A stretch of 64,000 nucleotides of DNA, from the NCBI GenBank assembly GCA_014332815.1, contig JACSZT010000021.1:62001-126000 (forward strand), in the 5' to 3' direction. This stretch comes from Weissella confusa. GTDB taxonomy: Bacteria; Bacillota; Bacilli; Lactobacillales; Lactobacillaceae. Shown here piece by piece: positions 32,388 to 43,723 of this stretch. Within the stretch, counting starts at the first letter, position 1. Each line of letters opens with the position of its first letter. Below the pieces are notes generated by a model. It ran no database searches, was not told the DNA's origin, and saw nothing but the letters and a program-made list of their open reading frames with translations. Both the position numbers and the translations under genes were made by a program.

Positions 32388-33338
32388 CGCGCCGAGGCAT
32401 GGTGGGTGGTTGGGCTGGTGGTGCTCCGTCCTGGAATATAAGCTGTATCAAACGGTACACCTTCACAAATTCGCACGCTAGTTGAAGCATTGCAAGGCGA
32501 AAAGGTTCCTGCAACCTTCGTTGAGCAAGGCGAGTCAGACAAGCCTATGCAAACTGTTATTTCACAAATCAACTCACATATTGCTGGTGAGTTGTGGACG
32601 GACTCAGTTTCAAAGAAGTCTGGTGTTGTCCCAACGTACTACGTTCCTGAGCACAAGGCTTACTACGCAAAGCGCGCTGCAGCTTACGAAGCTAAGTTGC
32701 AAACTCTTTACGAAAAGTGGGACGCTAAGTTCTCTGCCCTACCTGCTGATGACAAGAAGTTGGTTACGCAAGAAGGTGCCATGGCATACTTCGCCCGTGA
32801 CTTTGGTTTGAAGCCATACTTCATTTGGGAAATTGATACGGTCTCAGGTTGGTTTGATAAGTTGATGAAGACGACTGACAAGCACTACGGTAAGCAAATT
32901 TTCAACGTGACTGACGGTATCGACACAATCAAGTTGACGACGGCCGGTGTTGCTGGTCAAGATAACCCTCACGCTTGGAACGGTATCTTGGAAGGTAAGA
33001 CTTACGCTGCTAACATTGCTAAGGTACTTGAGAAGAAGGCCGGTCGTTTGAATGTTGTTTCTTCATTTTCAATCATTAACGAAATTAGCCAAGAAGTTGG
33101 TGGTAAGTACGTTAATGCACACACGATTACAGCGATTGGCGCTGACCAACACGATTACGATCCAACGCCTACTGACGTTAAGCGTACGCAAGACGCAGCC
33201 GTTGTCTTTGCAAACGGTTTGAACCTTGAAAAGGGTGTGTTGTAACGGGTGCGGTTATTTTTATTATTTCGTTTTTGATTCACTTGGTTACGCGTCGTCG
33301 CATGCATGACCAAGCTACTAAATAGGAGTTTTATTATG
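32388..33338 (+). CDS. Metal (Mn2+/Zn2+) ABC transporter substrate-binding protein
   Basis: Cluster A-I (TroA/ZnuA-like) binding protein. Restored length 316 residues. MKRVIGIIVAIAVIAGVVFG is an uncleaved-looking N-terminal membrane segment without a lipobox Cys. Then GADQHDYDPTPTDVK (first metal His), QDNPHAWNGI (second His), EGAMAYFARDFGLKP (third ligand area), a late EQGESDKPMQTV, ending ETIYNGLTGNDK. ATG printed at 33336. Last gene of its operon in transcription order. Confidence 0.9.
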
Positions 33339-33348
33339 AAGCGAGTTA

Positions 33349-34197
33349 TTGGGATTATTGTTGCTATTGCTGTTATTGCCGGTGTTGTCTTTGGGTTGAC
33401 GCACCGCAATTCAGCTTCTGACGGTCGTTCAAGCGGTTGGTTATCATCGTTGCTTTGCGTGCGGTTGGCGTCATCTTGGTGACGGCATTGCTCATCACCC
33501 CCGCTGCCAGTGCGCGATTGGTGGTTAAGCGATTCCAACCAATGATTTGGCTATCATCATTCTTCGGTTTGATAAGTGCCTTTGTTGGGTTGTTCCTCAG
33601 TTACACCTTTGACTGGCCATCTGGTCCAGCCATCACCGATATTCTATTTGGAAATATTTTGGCCGTTTCAAGCGGTGATTTGATTTCTAGTTTGGTGATT
33701 GGCTTGATTGTTATTGCGGTTGTGACGACTTTCTATCGCGAACTGTACTTAACAACATTTGATCGTTCATACGCACAAGCACAAGGGATTCGCGCTAATC
33801 TATTCCGCAACATCTTAGTGGTTTTGATTACTGGAATCGCCATCGCAGCATTAATGGGCATCCCCTACTACTGGGGTGCCGGGGTGTTTGGCTTATTAGC
33901 CGCATTAGTGATTAACTTCATTTCTGAGCACACGCCCTTAAAAACAGATGCTGCGATTGGTTTAACGTTCAGTACCTTCTTCGCTTTAGGAACCATCATT
34001 ATGACGGCCGGGCATTCAACAACCAAGCTAGTCATAATCACATTGTACAGGGAGGTTAATATGTCTGCGTTATTGAATTTCTTTCACGCACTCGGTGAAT
34101 ATACCTTTCTCCAAAACGCGCTGATTGCCGGCGCTATGATTGGTCTAATCGCCGGTATTATTGGTGCGTTCAGCATCTTACAAGGTACCGCTTTGAT
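33349..34197 (+). CDS. Metal ABC transporter permease
   Basis: Restored length 282 residues, eight to nine membrane segments of the ABC-3 family: IGAFSILQGTALIGDAMSHAVLP near residue 40 (family signature), then PYYWGAGVFGLLAALVIN, AIGLTFSTFFALG, YAQAQGIRANLFR, ALRAVGVILVTALLITPAA (late family signature) and a basic C-terminus HLVTRRRMHDQATK. ATG printed at 34061 behind GGGAGG, one base after the stop of the ATPase gene. Confidence 0.9.
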
Positions 34198-34198
34198 T

Positions 34199-34948
34199 GG
34201 TGACGCCATGTCCCACGCAGTGTTACCGTTATGGATGCGTTGCGTGATTTACGTGATGCAGGCAAGACAATCATCATTGTGCATCATGACTTAAGTAAGG
34301 TTGCAAACTACTTTGATTCAGTCATCCTGCTCAACCACGGTCTGCTCCGTCAAGGAAAGCCCGAAGATGTGATGGATGCCGCCACCTTGTCCGAAGCCTA
34401 TGGTGATCACTTGATTATCATGGATTTCGGTAAAGCTGAAGAAACAATCGTCCAAAACGCCCTCGAGAAAATGGACATTGCTCACTTGGCTAATCGTTCG
34501 CTAAACGAACTTTCCGGCGGGCAACGTCAACGTGCTTTGGTAGCCCGTGCACTTGTACAAGATGCAGATGTCTACCTATTAGATGAGCCGTTCGTTGGTA
34601 TCGACGTCGCCTCTGAAGCACAACTCATTAAAGCGATTCTAGGAATCATTCAACCAACCGCCGGCACAATCACTTATGACGACGCGCCCGTTACTGGCCG
34701 TGTTCGTCGCGATAAATTTGCCTACGTTCCTCAACGAAGCGACCTGGACTTAGATTTTCCAGTAAACGTTTTCGATTTGGTCATGATGGGCGTGCTATCG
34801 CAAATCTCCCGTTGGCATTCGGAACCTGTTAAATTGTTACTCGTTATTCTATTTTTACTTTGGATAAGTAAGTATGCATGAAAGGAATGGCATATGTTAA
34901 GCGTTGATCACTTGACGGTTGGCTATGAATACGGACCTGTTTTTACAG
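34199..34948 (+). CDS. Metal ABC transporter ATP-binding protein
   Basis: Restored length 249 residues. MLSVDHLTVGYEYGPVFTDL, Walker A GPNGAGKST near 40, FAYVPQRSDLDLDFPV (Q-loop; the Mn/Zn-type VPQR), signature LNELSGGQRQR, Walker B VYLLDEP, then TIIIVHHD (H-loop). ATG printed at 34894 behind AAAGGAATGG. Order ATPase, permease, binding protein matches MntBCA/AdcCBA-type operons; Mn is favoured for a lactic acid bacterium but Zn is not excluded. Confidence 0.92.
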
Positions 34949-35020
34949 ATTTGTCTCTTTCTTTTAATCCAAATGAACTCATCGGTATTATCGGTCCTAA
35001 TGGTGCTGGTAAGTCGACGT

Positions 35021-35217
35021 ACGTGTTGGCTTTCGCTATAATAATGCCAACAAACTCGCTTTTCTAATGGTTAATTCTACCATATAAAGCGAGCCTCGGA
35101 ACAATTGGACGAATCTTTTCTGCGATTGTCCTTTTAAACAAGCAATGTTCGGATATATAAAACATGTTATTTATTTCATATATAATATGATGACTTTTTC
35201 ATTTGTCATTCCGGACG
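35021..35217. promoter_or_regulatory. Divergent control region, metal ABC operon / folC
   Basis: Restored gap of 322 bases. It has a 40-base hairpin CTCGCTTT...ATGGT...ACCAT...AAAGCGAG (35055-35095), a second hairpin GTTGGC...GCCAAC (35026-35052), and TATAAT-like boxes in both directions (ATATATAATATG near 35180). No MntR or Zur site can be assigned with confidence. Confidence 0.45.
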
Positions 35218-35270
35218 AGAATAACACGCAGCTTGCTCTCTGGATGCCCCATCCAGCGCAAAATTTCTTG

Positions 35271-36566
35271 CAACATGCCAACGCGATTAGCTGCTTCTGG
35301 TCGAACTCGCCAGGGACCGTCCATCTTCTTTGTAATCTGTTGATAAGTCTCAGCTGTACCCATATTTCCCTGTCCTTACTATATATAGTAGCTTTTGAAG
35401 TGTACAAACGCACATAGTGCCGTGACTTCTTCTAGAACGCGCTTATAGCTGCTAACAAAGTCAGCTTCACTAATCATTTCACCATTAGTTGTAATAACTT
35501 CGCGATCATTCAAAATGGCTGGCGTTGAAAAGTGGCCAACCTTGTAGCCCGCTGTAACCAAAATCTTAGCCAACATCACACCGGTTGAACCCTTACCATT
35601 TGTTCCGACGATGATACCCAACAAACCAACGTGGTCATATGAAATCTTGGTAAAGGCCACCACTAATGGCTTTTCAATCACGTTGGTTGCATCACGCAAA
35701 CCACCCACGCCGGCTTCAAGAATGACAAAGTCCATTTCTTTACGGGCGAAGTAATCCAAAGCCACAAGTGTCCACCACTCAAACTTTGATAGTGTCTCTT
35801 CATCCCCGCCAACGTTCAAAACCAACCCACTTGGCGATGATTGCACAATTGTAATCACTGGCTTTGGGTTTGGATTCCAAATTGCGCCCACTTCTTCTGC
35901 CTTATCGTGCAACAAGTGGTACACTTCAATATCTTGGCCTGGGTAATTGACGATACTTGCACCCGGCTTGATTGCGCCAGCTTTGTCTTGCGCAATTTCA
36001 AGCAGGTCGCCATCATACAAAATGTTGCGTTCCGCATCAAATTCCATACGGCCTTGAATCTTAACGTGGGCCAACGCTTCAGCGACGTCCACATCCTTGA
36101 TTTCAAAACCACGACTCTTTAGTACTGTGACAATTTGCAAAACCGTACTCAAGTTATTCGCTTGGTACGCACCAGTCAATGACAACTTCAGTCCTTCGAA
36201 TTGATCAGCCAGCTCATCAGCTGACATGGCACGATCAGAGTCAGGCGTAACAGCAATCACCGTGTCGACATGTGGCAACAATTCTTCCAACATATCGTGG
36301 TAATTCTTACCCTTTAGCAAGCCCAAAACAACGACCGGCTTAAATGGCAAGTGCCATGAACGAATTGATGCAACCAAACTAATAATACCGTCTGGGTTGT
36401 GCGCACAATTGTTCGAGGCAATTACCAATCGCTTTAACATGTCTTACATCCCTTCAGATTCAATCGCGCGTAGTGTGTAGAATGAACCGGTAACCAGAAT
36501 CAAGGCTTCTGATGATTCACGAACACGACGCGCCAACGTAATCGCGGCACTTGGATCGTCCGCGAT
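35271..36566 (-). CDS. folC: Folylpolyglutamate synthase
   Basis: Adds glutamates to folates. Restored length 431 residues: MGTAETYQQITKKMDGPW, IIVGTNGKGSTGVMLAKI (P-loop), GHFSTPAILNDREVI, FVILEAGVGGLRDATNVI, TKISYDHVGLLG (metal and ATP), a late CAHNPDGI segment and the end LVTGSFYTLRAIESEGM. The GHFSTPA form differs from the common SPHL/SPHI. ATG printed at 35363-35361 behind AAGGACAGGG; three-base gap to rdgB. Confidence 0.9.
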
Positions 36567-36569
36567 TTC

Positions 36570-37175
36570 AACGTCAACGTTACTCATCATCACAATCTTA
36601 GCCCCAAACAACGCTGAATCATCCGCCAAAATATATTCGTCTGGCAAAATCTCATGGATTGTTTGGGCCTTTACGCGTGCGTTTTGAGCCATGTCATCAG
36701 TTGTCTCATCTGGAAATGCAATTTGCTCATGTAGGTCACGATAATTAATCGCTTCAACACCCAAAACTGCCAGATAATCAACCATTTCTGCTGTCTTATG
36801 TTTACCGCCACGTGCTTGACTGAAATACGTCTTGCCTGATGGCGCAATGACGACAAAATCAGCTTGCAAATAAGCCGTTCGGTCAGCGCCGTCTGGCAAC
36901 TGCGCTAATACATACGCATTAATTTCCGCATCCCCACGTAATTGGTGCGCTTGAAACTCGCGCATCGTCGTCACACCAAAATGATTCGGAATCGCTGGTT
37001 TCTTCATTATCTATCTATATTATTATTGCCATTCACCAGCTGCTTTAAGCTGTTGCAAAATCATGATGGCAGCGCGACCACGGTGAGCATAATGCACACG
37101 CTCCGGCATGTCGATTTCAGATAATGTCATACCGTTTTCTGTGACCATTAACTCATCCAAGCCGTTGCGTCCACC
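36570..37175 (-). CDS. rdgB: XTP/dITP pyrophosphatase (RdgB/HAM1)
   Basis: Removes non-canonical purine nucleoside triphosphates. Restored length 201 residues: MLKRLVIASNN start, KTAEMVDYLAVLGVEAI, DDMAQNARVKAQTIHEI, YILADDSAL (general base Asp), then RGGTLATEPRGGRNGLDELM and the C-terminal SHR-like YAHRGRAAIMILQQL. The middle part (IPNHFGVTTMREFQAHQL) is less usual for the family. ATG printed at 36440-36438, stop at 37025-37023. Confidence 0.85.
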
Positions 37176-37212
37176 GCGCGGTTCAGTTGCCAACGTGGCT
37201 TTTGGATGGCGT

Positions 37213-38739
37213 CAGTCAAATATTCAGCCTTAAAACGGCCCTTAATAAAGAGCAACGTTTCAGGTTCAACATCATTTGAATTATAGGCTAAATGCTTGAC
37301 CTCACCATCAAAGTCCGGCGCTGAAATCAATAAATCTTGATCGGCCAACAACTCAGTAATTTGTTGTGCTGTGAGTTCCATTTATCCTATCTCTCGTAGC
37401 ATTTCGTAGGCCATGTACGTTGCAGATGTCTTACCCTTGGTACCTGTGATACCAATCAAAGCAAGGTCGTTTTGTGGATAGCCGTAAAACGCCATACTCA
37501 AAATACTCATGGCCGCCGGCACATCATCAACTACCCACGTTGGTAGCGTTGTGTCGTGAACAAAAGTTTCTGGGGCGACCAACGCTTTAACACCGCGTTC
37601 CATCTTGTAGGCTTGTGATGACACTTCCATCACCATGTGTGTCATCCCGTTATCAACGGCTTCACGCATCCAACGGAACAAGTCCAATGACTCAGGCGTC
37701 GTCAAGTGCGCGCGATAGTGGAACTTTGGGTCCGCTCCAGTAATCACCTGCAACGTTGATGACAACGCAACCTTGTCGTCCGTTGCAACGCGACGTGGTA
37801 CAGCCATTTCAGCATGTTCAATCAACTCGCTAAAGTGGTCTGAATCAGCATTCAAGATGATTTGTTCTGAGTGATCAAACAACATCATCTTGTGTTCCAA
37901 ATAATCTTCAAACGTTGGGTGTTCGTTTTCACCAACGTGGTCTGGACTAATGTTCAAGAAAATCCCTACGTTATAACGCAAGCCATAAAGCGCTGCGACC
38001 GCGTTTCCTTGGTTGAAGTCTCCTGGCATGTCCAAGTGGTATTCACCCGCAATGCCGAGACGTTCTGCTTGTTGACCAGCTTGGCGGACCGCAAACGTGC
38101 TACCTTGCAAGTCAGCTTCAACCGTTTCGTAGTAAACATCAGCCTTTGGTGAATCCTCATCTTCGCGACCGTATAGCCAAATACCATACGTCAACTTTTC
38201 GACCGTTTCATTTTGACGAACAAAGTTCAACAAAGCAGCGATTGACGCATAGTTGTGCGCATAATCCACATAAATGGTACCGTGCTTAGCTGACGTCAAC
38301 ACTTGCATGCGACCAGGAATCTTGACTACTTCTAGTCCTTCGCGCATGGCATCTGGATCAGCACCCGTCAAACGCGCTGCAATCAAGATTGTACGATCCA
38401 TTTCGCGGTTAATCACAACATCCTTGTTAGTGATGGCCGCTTGAATTTCGTCTGCAATTGCATTTGGATCTTCGAATTGTGGATCATCACTGGTTAGGTA
38501 AACCACATCGGCTCCTTCACTGACCGCTTGACCAATACCAGGTCGACGTGACACACCCTTGTTTCCAGGTGCACCAACGACAAGATCGGCAATTCTGTAT
38601 ATTATACCAAATTTTATGATTAAAAACTAGGCTTCCAATTCGTTAACAACACGTTGTGCAACCGCCCAGTCGTTTTCATATGGCGTATCAACGCCACCAA
38701 TCTTTTGGTATTCATCCATTCCCTTAGCCGCCAACACAA
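37213..38739 (-). CDS. murE: UDP-N-acetylmuramyl tripeptide synthetase (MurE)
   Basis: Adds the third amino acid of the peptidoglycan stem. Restored length 508 residues: [41 protein letters not shown] (P-loop), [33 protein letters not shown] (Mg and ATP), [11 protein letters not shown], and a late [19 protein letters not shown]. No meso-diaminopimelate DNPR signature was seen, so lysine or another diamino acid is likely. ATG printed at 37381-37379, stop at 38629-38627. Confidence 0.9.
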
Positions 38740-38856
38740 CCACGTCGTTTGGACCGGCTGCTTTAATCGCTTCGGTGATGGATGAGTGCTCGTAAATTTT
38801 TTCAACGATACCCTTAAAGTCGTGTTCGAAGTTGGCAAACTTCTTACCTTCAACGA

Positions 38857-39204
38857 AGTCACCCAAGTCGAACTCTGACGTATTTTCTGCAGGTTCCTTA
38901 GCCATGGCACTATCCCCTTTTAATCTCTGCATATTTAATGCATTTATTCACTGTTTTAAACATAAAAAATCACCGATACTAGCATCATCGTCTTCAAGCT
39001 TGATGTCTTCAGGAATTTCTTCTTCATCTTCCTCTTCAGTTTCATCAGCCTTACGTGGTGCTGGGTTGTCCGTCTTCACCAAAATCTTAGTTTCTGACAT
39101 GCGGACAACAGCGCGGTGGTTATATTCGTTAACCGTCGCTGTATCTTCTGGGTCGTTTTCAGTAATCAAGACCAACAGAATTTGGTTAGGTGCCATGTGG
39201 CGTT
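38857..39204 (-). CDS. DUF2187-like small acidic protein
   Basis: Restored length 115 residues. A small beta-barrel-type core KKFANFEHDFKGIVEKIYEH, VLITENDPEDTATVNEYNHR, AVVRMSETKILV is followed by a strongly acidic tail (ADETEEEDEEEIPEDIKLED) ending in eight Glu. Function unknown; the core resembles YkvS/DUF2187. ATG printed at 38905-38903 behind AAAAGGGG; stop lies three bases before argS, so the genes are probably co-translated. Acidic tail could bind basic partners; inference only. Confidence 0.7.
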
Positions 39205-39207
39205 CCT

Positions 39208-40893
39208 TTGCCAACAAGAATGTTGGAAAGGCAAAATCACCCATTGATGAATCCTTAGGCACTTCAACCTTTGACAAAATCGTTGCTTCATCTAGTTCAG
39301 GCACAACCGCAGCGACGGCTTGAGCCACTTGATTCTTGTAGTCCATCGGTTACTCCTCTTCTTCTTCCTCTTCTTGAATGTTAGGTGATGACATGTCGAT
39401 TGTGACGTGTCCTGCTTCACCGTCCGTGTTGTGACCGTATTCTTGGTTTTCCAAGATAGCGTGCAACACATCAGCACCAAAGTTTTCTTGGTTCAAGAAG
39501 AAGTTAACGTAAGGTCCGGCAGCTTCAACTTGCTTAAAGTTTGACGCATCGATTGCCTCAGCTACTTCAGCCGGCAACGTGTTGATTGGATCAGCCTTAA
39601 CTTCAGCTTCTGATCCCCACATCTTGTAGGCAACCATCAACTTACCGAATTGCGTACCCCAGTCACCCAAGTGGTTAATCTTGATTGGTTGGTAACCGTT
39701 GGCCTTTGAAATTTCAGCCAATGAGTTTCCGATAACCGTTGAACGCAAGTGACCCATTGACATTGGCTTAGGACCGTTGAATGAGTCAAACTCGATATCC
39801 AACGTCTCGTAAAGCTCCATGAATTCCTTCAATGACTCTTCACGGAACCATGACCACAATTGACGAGCTTCCTCATCACCGTCTTCCAACTTCTTAAACC
39901 AAGCGCGACCCTCATCATCCAATGCTGGGTTTTCCTTAGCTTCTTCGTGGAAACGCACGTAGTACTTAAGGTAGTTCTTCTTACGGAAGATGGCAGCAGC
40001 CAAATCACGCGTCATGTACAAAGTGGCACCGTCAGTACGTTGAATCATGGCAACGTTCAAGTTGTACTTATCCAAGTTAACAACCTGTGCACCTTGAGAC
40101 TCTACCAACAAGCCTTCTTCCTTCAACTTGTCGATAACGCCGTCCATCTTGTCGTTGTAGAAAGCTTAATCCTTCAAAACATCCTTCAACAAGATGATAC
40201 GTCCTGAACGCGTTGAAAGCTTCTTTCCATCAACAGTGATCAAACCAAATGGGATGTGCTCAACGTCATCTGACCACTCGTAACCCATCTCCTTCAACAC
40301 GGCCTTCATTTGCATGAAGTGCTCACGTTGCTCACCACCAACGACGTACAATGACTTGACGAAGTTGTTTGCGTATTGGACGTATGGACCAGTATCACCT
40401 TCGAAACGAACCACTTCTTCCAACTTAAAGTCGAAGTTTCCGATACGCTCGTTCATCAAATCGTGGAACACAACGGCTCCCGTTCCAACTTCGTGCGCAA
40501 CCAATTCCTTGTTTGCCAAAGTTGGGTTCTTCTCTTCGATTTGTTCCAAAGCCAATTCCACAGGCTTGTTGAATGTACGAGCCAAGTTCAAAGCGTACTT
40601 TGCGATAACTGATGGTTCGCGATCACGCCATGCGCGACGAACAACATCGTTAAAGTCACCCAACAACTTTTCAGTTTCCCAAACGTTCTCATCAGTGATG
40701 ACAACATCTGACAAATCAAGTTCAGGGTTACCCGCCTTGCGCAAGATTGATTGTGCACGGGTTAAATACACAGTCGCAAATAAAAAAGGCAGTTGACCTC
40801 ATAATGAAGTCAACTGCCTTAATCATAATTACATTTCCTTTGGCGCCTTAACACCCAACAAACGCAATGACTCAGTCAAGACTTGTGAAACAG
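39208..40893 (-). CDS. argS: Arginyl-tRNA synthetase
   Basis: Charges tRNA(Arg); class I synthetase. Restored length 561 residues: [41 protein letters not shown] (HIGH motif as MGHL), [62 protein letters not shown] (KMSKS equivalent as KLSTR), [16 protein letters not shown] (tRNA recognition), ending [12 protein letters not shown]. The fixed base at each border restores Ala in SPNIAKP and Glu before AFYND. ATG printed at 39346-39344, stop at 40831-40829. Confidence 0.95.
40782..40822 (-). terminator. Terminator of argS
   Basis: AAGGCAGTTGAC...GTCAACTGCCTTTTTTA on the minus strand; 12-bp stem. Confidence 0.85.
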
Positions 40894-41071
40894 CCGTAAC
40901 CAAAGCCAAACGGGCGTTCAATTGACCGTCGTCTGCCAAAATCTTTGAGTTAGCGTAGTACAACGACCGGCTCCTTCAACAGGCCAGGTCGTTAATCGAA
41001 TAAAGGTGCTTGTTTGTTTTAAAACAAACATTTTTAAGCTAAACATGATGTCCCCTATACATTCTTTGTAC

Positions 41072-41176
41072 CTGTTCAATATGCAATGATATTAGACCCG
41101 AATTAGAAAAACGTCAATACTTATTTTTAATAACTAATTTTTCGAATTACAAATCTCTTTCCAAATCACCGCTGAT
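41072..41176 (-). CDS. Possible 34-residue leader peptide of the opp operon
   Basis: Restored gap of 327 bases between argS and oppA holds TTGACG, 17 bases, TAATAT (about 41115-41087 minus), AGGGGACATC and a frame MFSLKMFVLKQTSTFIRLTT continuing [14 protein letters not shown] then stop. Inside it, ACGACCTGGC...GCCGGTCGT forms a strong hairpin (printed 40962-40990). Either a leader peptide or just a structured 5' UTR; the gene stops 44 bases before oppA. Confidence 0.4.
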
Positions 41177-41220
41177 TGCATACGTAAACGTATCTGACTT
41201 GCTAGCAGCTAAGACTTGAT

Positions 41221-42771
41221 TAGTCATGCCCCCGGCTGAAATTGCCAACATTGACAATGTAGTTGCTACTAGCATTTGCTTCTTCATACTCATTATTTAT
41301 TTGCCCCTTGTATTAGTTGATTAACTGTCAATAAAAATTAATACGCGTGGCTTCGTCGTAAATGGTTGTCCGTCACTCCATTTCACCCCATGACGGAGAT
41401 TAACGGTAATTGTTTTGCCATCTGATGAAACCTCATGGCTCGTCGCTAGAACTGGCTCGTACGAACCATCTTCAGCAACGTGAAACAGTGGTGAGTATTG
41501 AATGCTATCAAACGTCAGTCCCCATCGATCAGACGTTGCAATCGGATTCGTTGGGTACACATGCTTTGGAATGATAAACGTATCTGTCATGATGTTGTTC
41601 ACGGCTGAAGTCGACTTTTCCGGCAACACAAACTTAACCTGAGTATCATTTACCTTTTCGATTTGAATTGGTTGATTATTAATGTAGAGATTATCTGAAT
41701 TACCATTAGCCTTATCAGCTAGTTTTTGATAGGTGAACACGACATCATCAGGCTTCAGCGCAACATTCGTTGTGTTTGGATCAGTCAAAATTCGTAGCAC
41801 AACATGCTTCATCTTGGGTTGGCCACCAAAATAATGTGCGTTGCGAACAAAGCGAACTTCCTGACCTTGCTTATAACTTTCCAACGTGTATGGACCCGTA
41901 CCAACATTTCCTGGTGTTAATGAACTACCTGAAAAATCAGTCGTCTTATACGCCGCTTGATTCATTTGGTGCTTATCCAAGGCGTAGAAAATAGCTTGAC
42001 GCACCTTGACGTTAGCAAGCTTTTGCACATGCGTGTTCAACCCCATGTAACCAATGCGGTTTTCAGAATAAGCAGTAACCTTTAAATGAGCTGACTTCAA
42101 TGACTTCAATTGCGTTGGCAAAACAAATGATGCGTCAACTTCGCCCTTCAAGTTAGCTTGAATCTTTTGTGCAGCATCTGATGAATCATATCCCAAATTC
42201 AAGGTCAAATTTTTAACGCCGGCTGCATGCAATAATTGCTTTGCCTTGTTGTCGTTAGTCTTATACGCTTGAACATCCGTCGTCGCATACTTATCCTTTG
42301 GTGGCAAGAACGACACTGGCGTATTGTAATACGTCTTATTCAAGTAGTGGTATTGCCAATAATTAGCCTGACCATTTGATGCGTACAACGGTGTGTATTG
42401 ATGTGGATCAAGCCCCATAATATAACCATCTAGAAAGGCATCATACTTAGTCTGACCCTTGGTGTGCATCGCCGCTGATAGCGCCGTTGAATCAGCCGCC
42501 TCGGCGTTGACCTTAATACCAACCTTATGCAATTGCGCCACAACCGTGTAAATCGGCAAATTCTTCGCCTCATCCGCACCCTTTACATCCTTATTAATAA
42601 CCAGAATTTTCTTATTATCTACGATTGGGTAAACAATCGCTGCATCAGCAATCTTTTGTTGTAGTTGCTTGTAAGTTGCTTGACGACTAGCTTCTGTCGT
42701 CTCCGCATCACCCTTTGCAAATAGCTTATCAAGCTCATCACTGTTGTAACACATGAATTTCAGCTGTCGAC
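41221..42771 (-). CDS. oppA: Oligopeptide ABC transporter substrate-binding protein
   Basis: Extracellular peptide receptor. Restored length 516 residues. Signal peptide MSMKKQMLVATTLSMLAISAGG with cleavage after LAA and no lipobox Cys; then GDLESTNPIATSDRWGLTFD, LRHGVKWSDGQPFT (SBP family 5 signature region), IKPNDVVFTYQKLAD-like segment, GTGPYTLESYKQGQEV, KVRQAIFYALDKHQM, YNSDELDKLFAKGDA, ending ADWSKLSK. ATG printed at 41293-41291 behind GGGG, stop at 42913-42911. Lacks lipid anchor, so it may be held by other means. Confidence 0.9.
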
Positions 42772-42782
42772 ATGGTGGGCTT

Positions 42783-43721
42783 AATAATCGCATCAACCGC
42801 GTTGAACGGTGCCAAATGAATTAACCCAAAGACGAGGAATGACAAAATTAGCAACAGTGGTAGCGCTAATAATAATCGATGCCTGATTAGTTTTAACATC
42901 TATCCGCCCTCTACTTTGAAAGCTTAGACCAATCAGCAAATTAATCCCAACACGACTGCGATAATCGTCGCCGTCAAATACGATGGCAAGACTAGCATCA
43001 CCGTGTTTGGAATTCTTTCCGCAAGCGCTTGTCCGATATCCTGTTGATTAATAATCGAGTGGCCAAAGTGGCCAGTCACGAAATTCATTAACCACAAAAC
43101 ATATTGCGTCATAAACGGCTTATCGATGCCATACCGGTAATATGGCAATACCATGTGCCAGAAAACCCCCAGCGGGCGCGCCGTGCTACCCATCCCGAAG
43201 ATTGGAAACAAATTAAGTGCGTATCCTAGAAAATACAACAATAGTAGTGCAATCCAAAATGACGGCGTGGCCAATCCGATGGCAGTCAATGTATCAATAA
43301 ATCGCCCAACTAATTTCTGGGGCGACCTACCCCCGTTAATTAACAGCGGTAGTGACTGACCAAGTTGTGTCACTACCGGCAACAACACGTTTGGCAAGAC
43401 GTGACGGAACAAAATCGAACGCTCACTGGCGCCGAATGCTCGTTGTACCATCACGTAATCTTGGCGATACTCTGTCATCGTTTTACTACGAACGTACCGC
43501 GTTGTTTCTGGGAAAAAGGCAATCACCAGCGTCCCGTTGCATGACTACCTCCTAACGCGTGGATCAACCAACGCATATGAGATATCTGCCAACAAGTTGC
43601 CCACAACAACTAAAAATGCGGACAATAGCATTACTGCTAAAATCACTGGATAATCTAGCTTGACTGAGGCATCCATCATATAAGCACCGACGCCTGGCCA
43701 ATTAAACACTGTTTCGGTAAT
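42783..43721 (-). CDS. oppB: Peptide ABC transporter permease OppB
   Basis: Restored length 312 residues: MLKLIRHRLLLALPLLLILS membrane start, LGLIHLAPFNAVDAI-type segment, YVLWLMNFVTGHFGHSIINQ, FWIALLLLYFLGYALNLFPI, the EAA-like cytoplasmic loop DYVMVQRAFGASERSILFRH, VFNWPGVGAYMMDA, ending YALVDPRVRR, all typical of DppB/OppB. ATG printed at 42899-42897; stop two bases before oppC. Confidence 0.9.
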
Positions 43722-43723
43722 CA

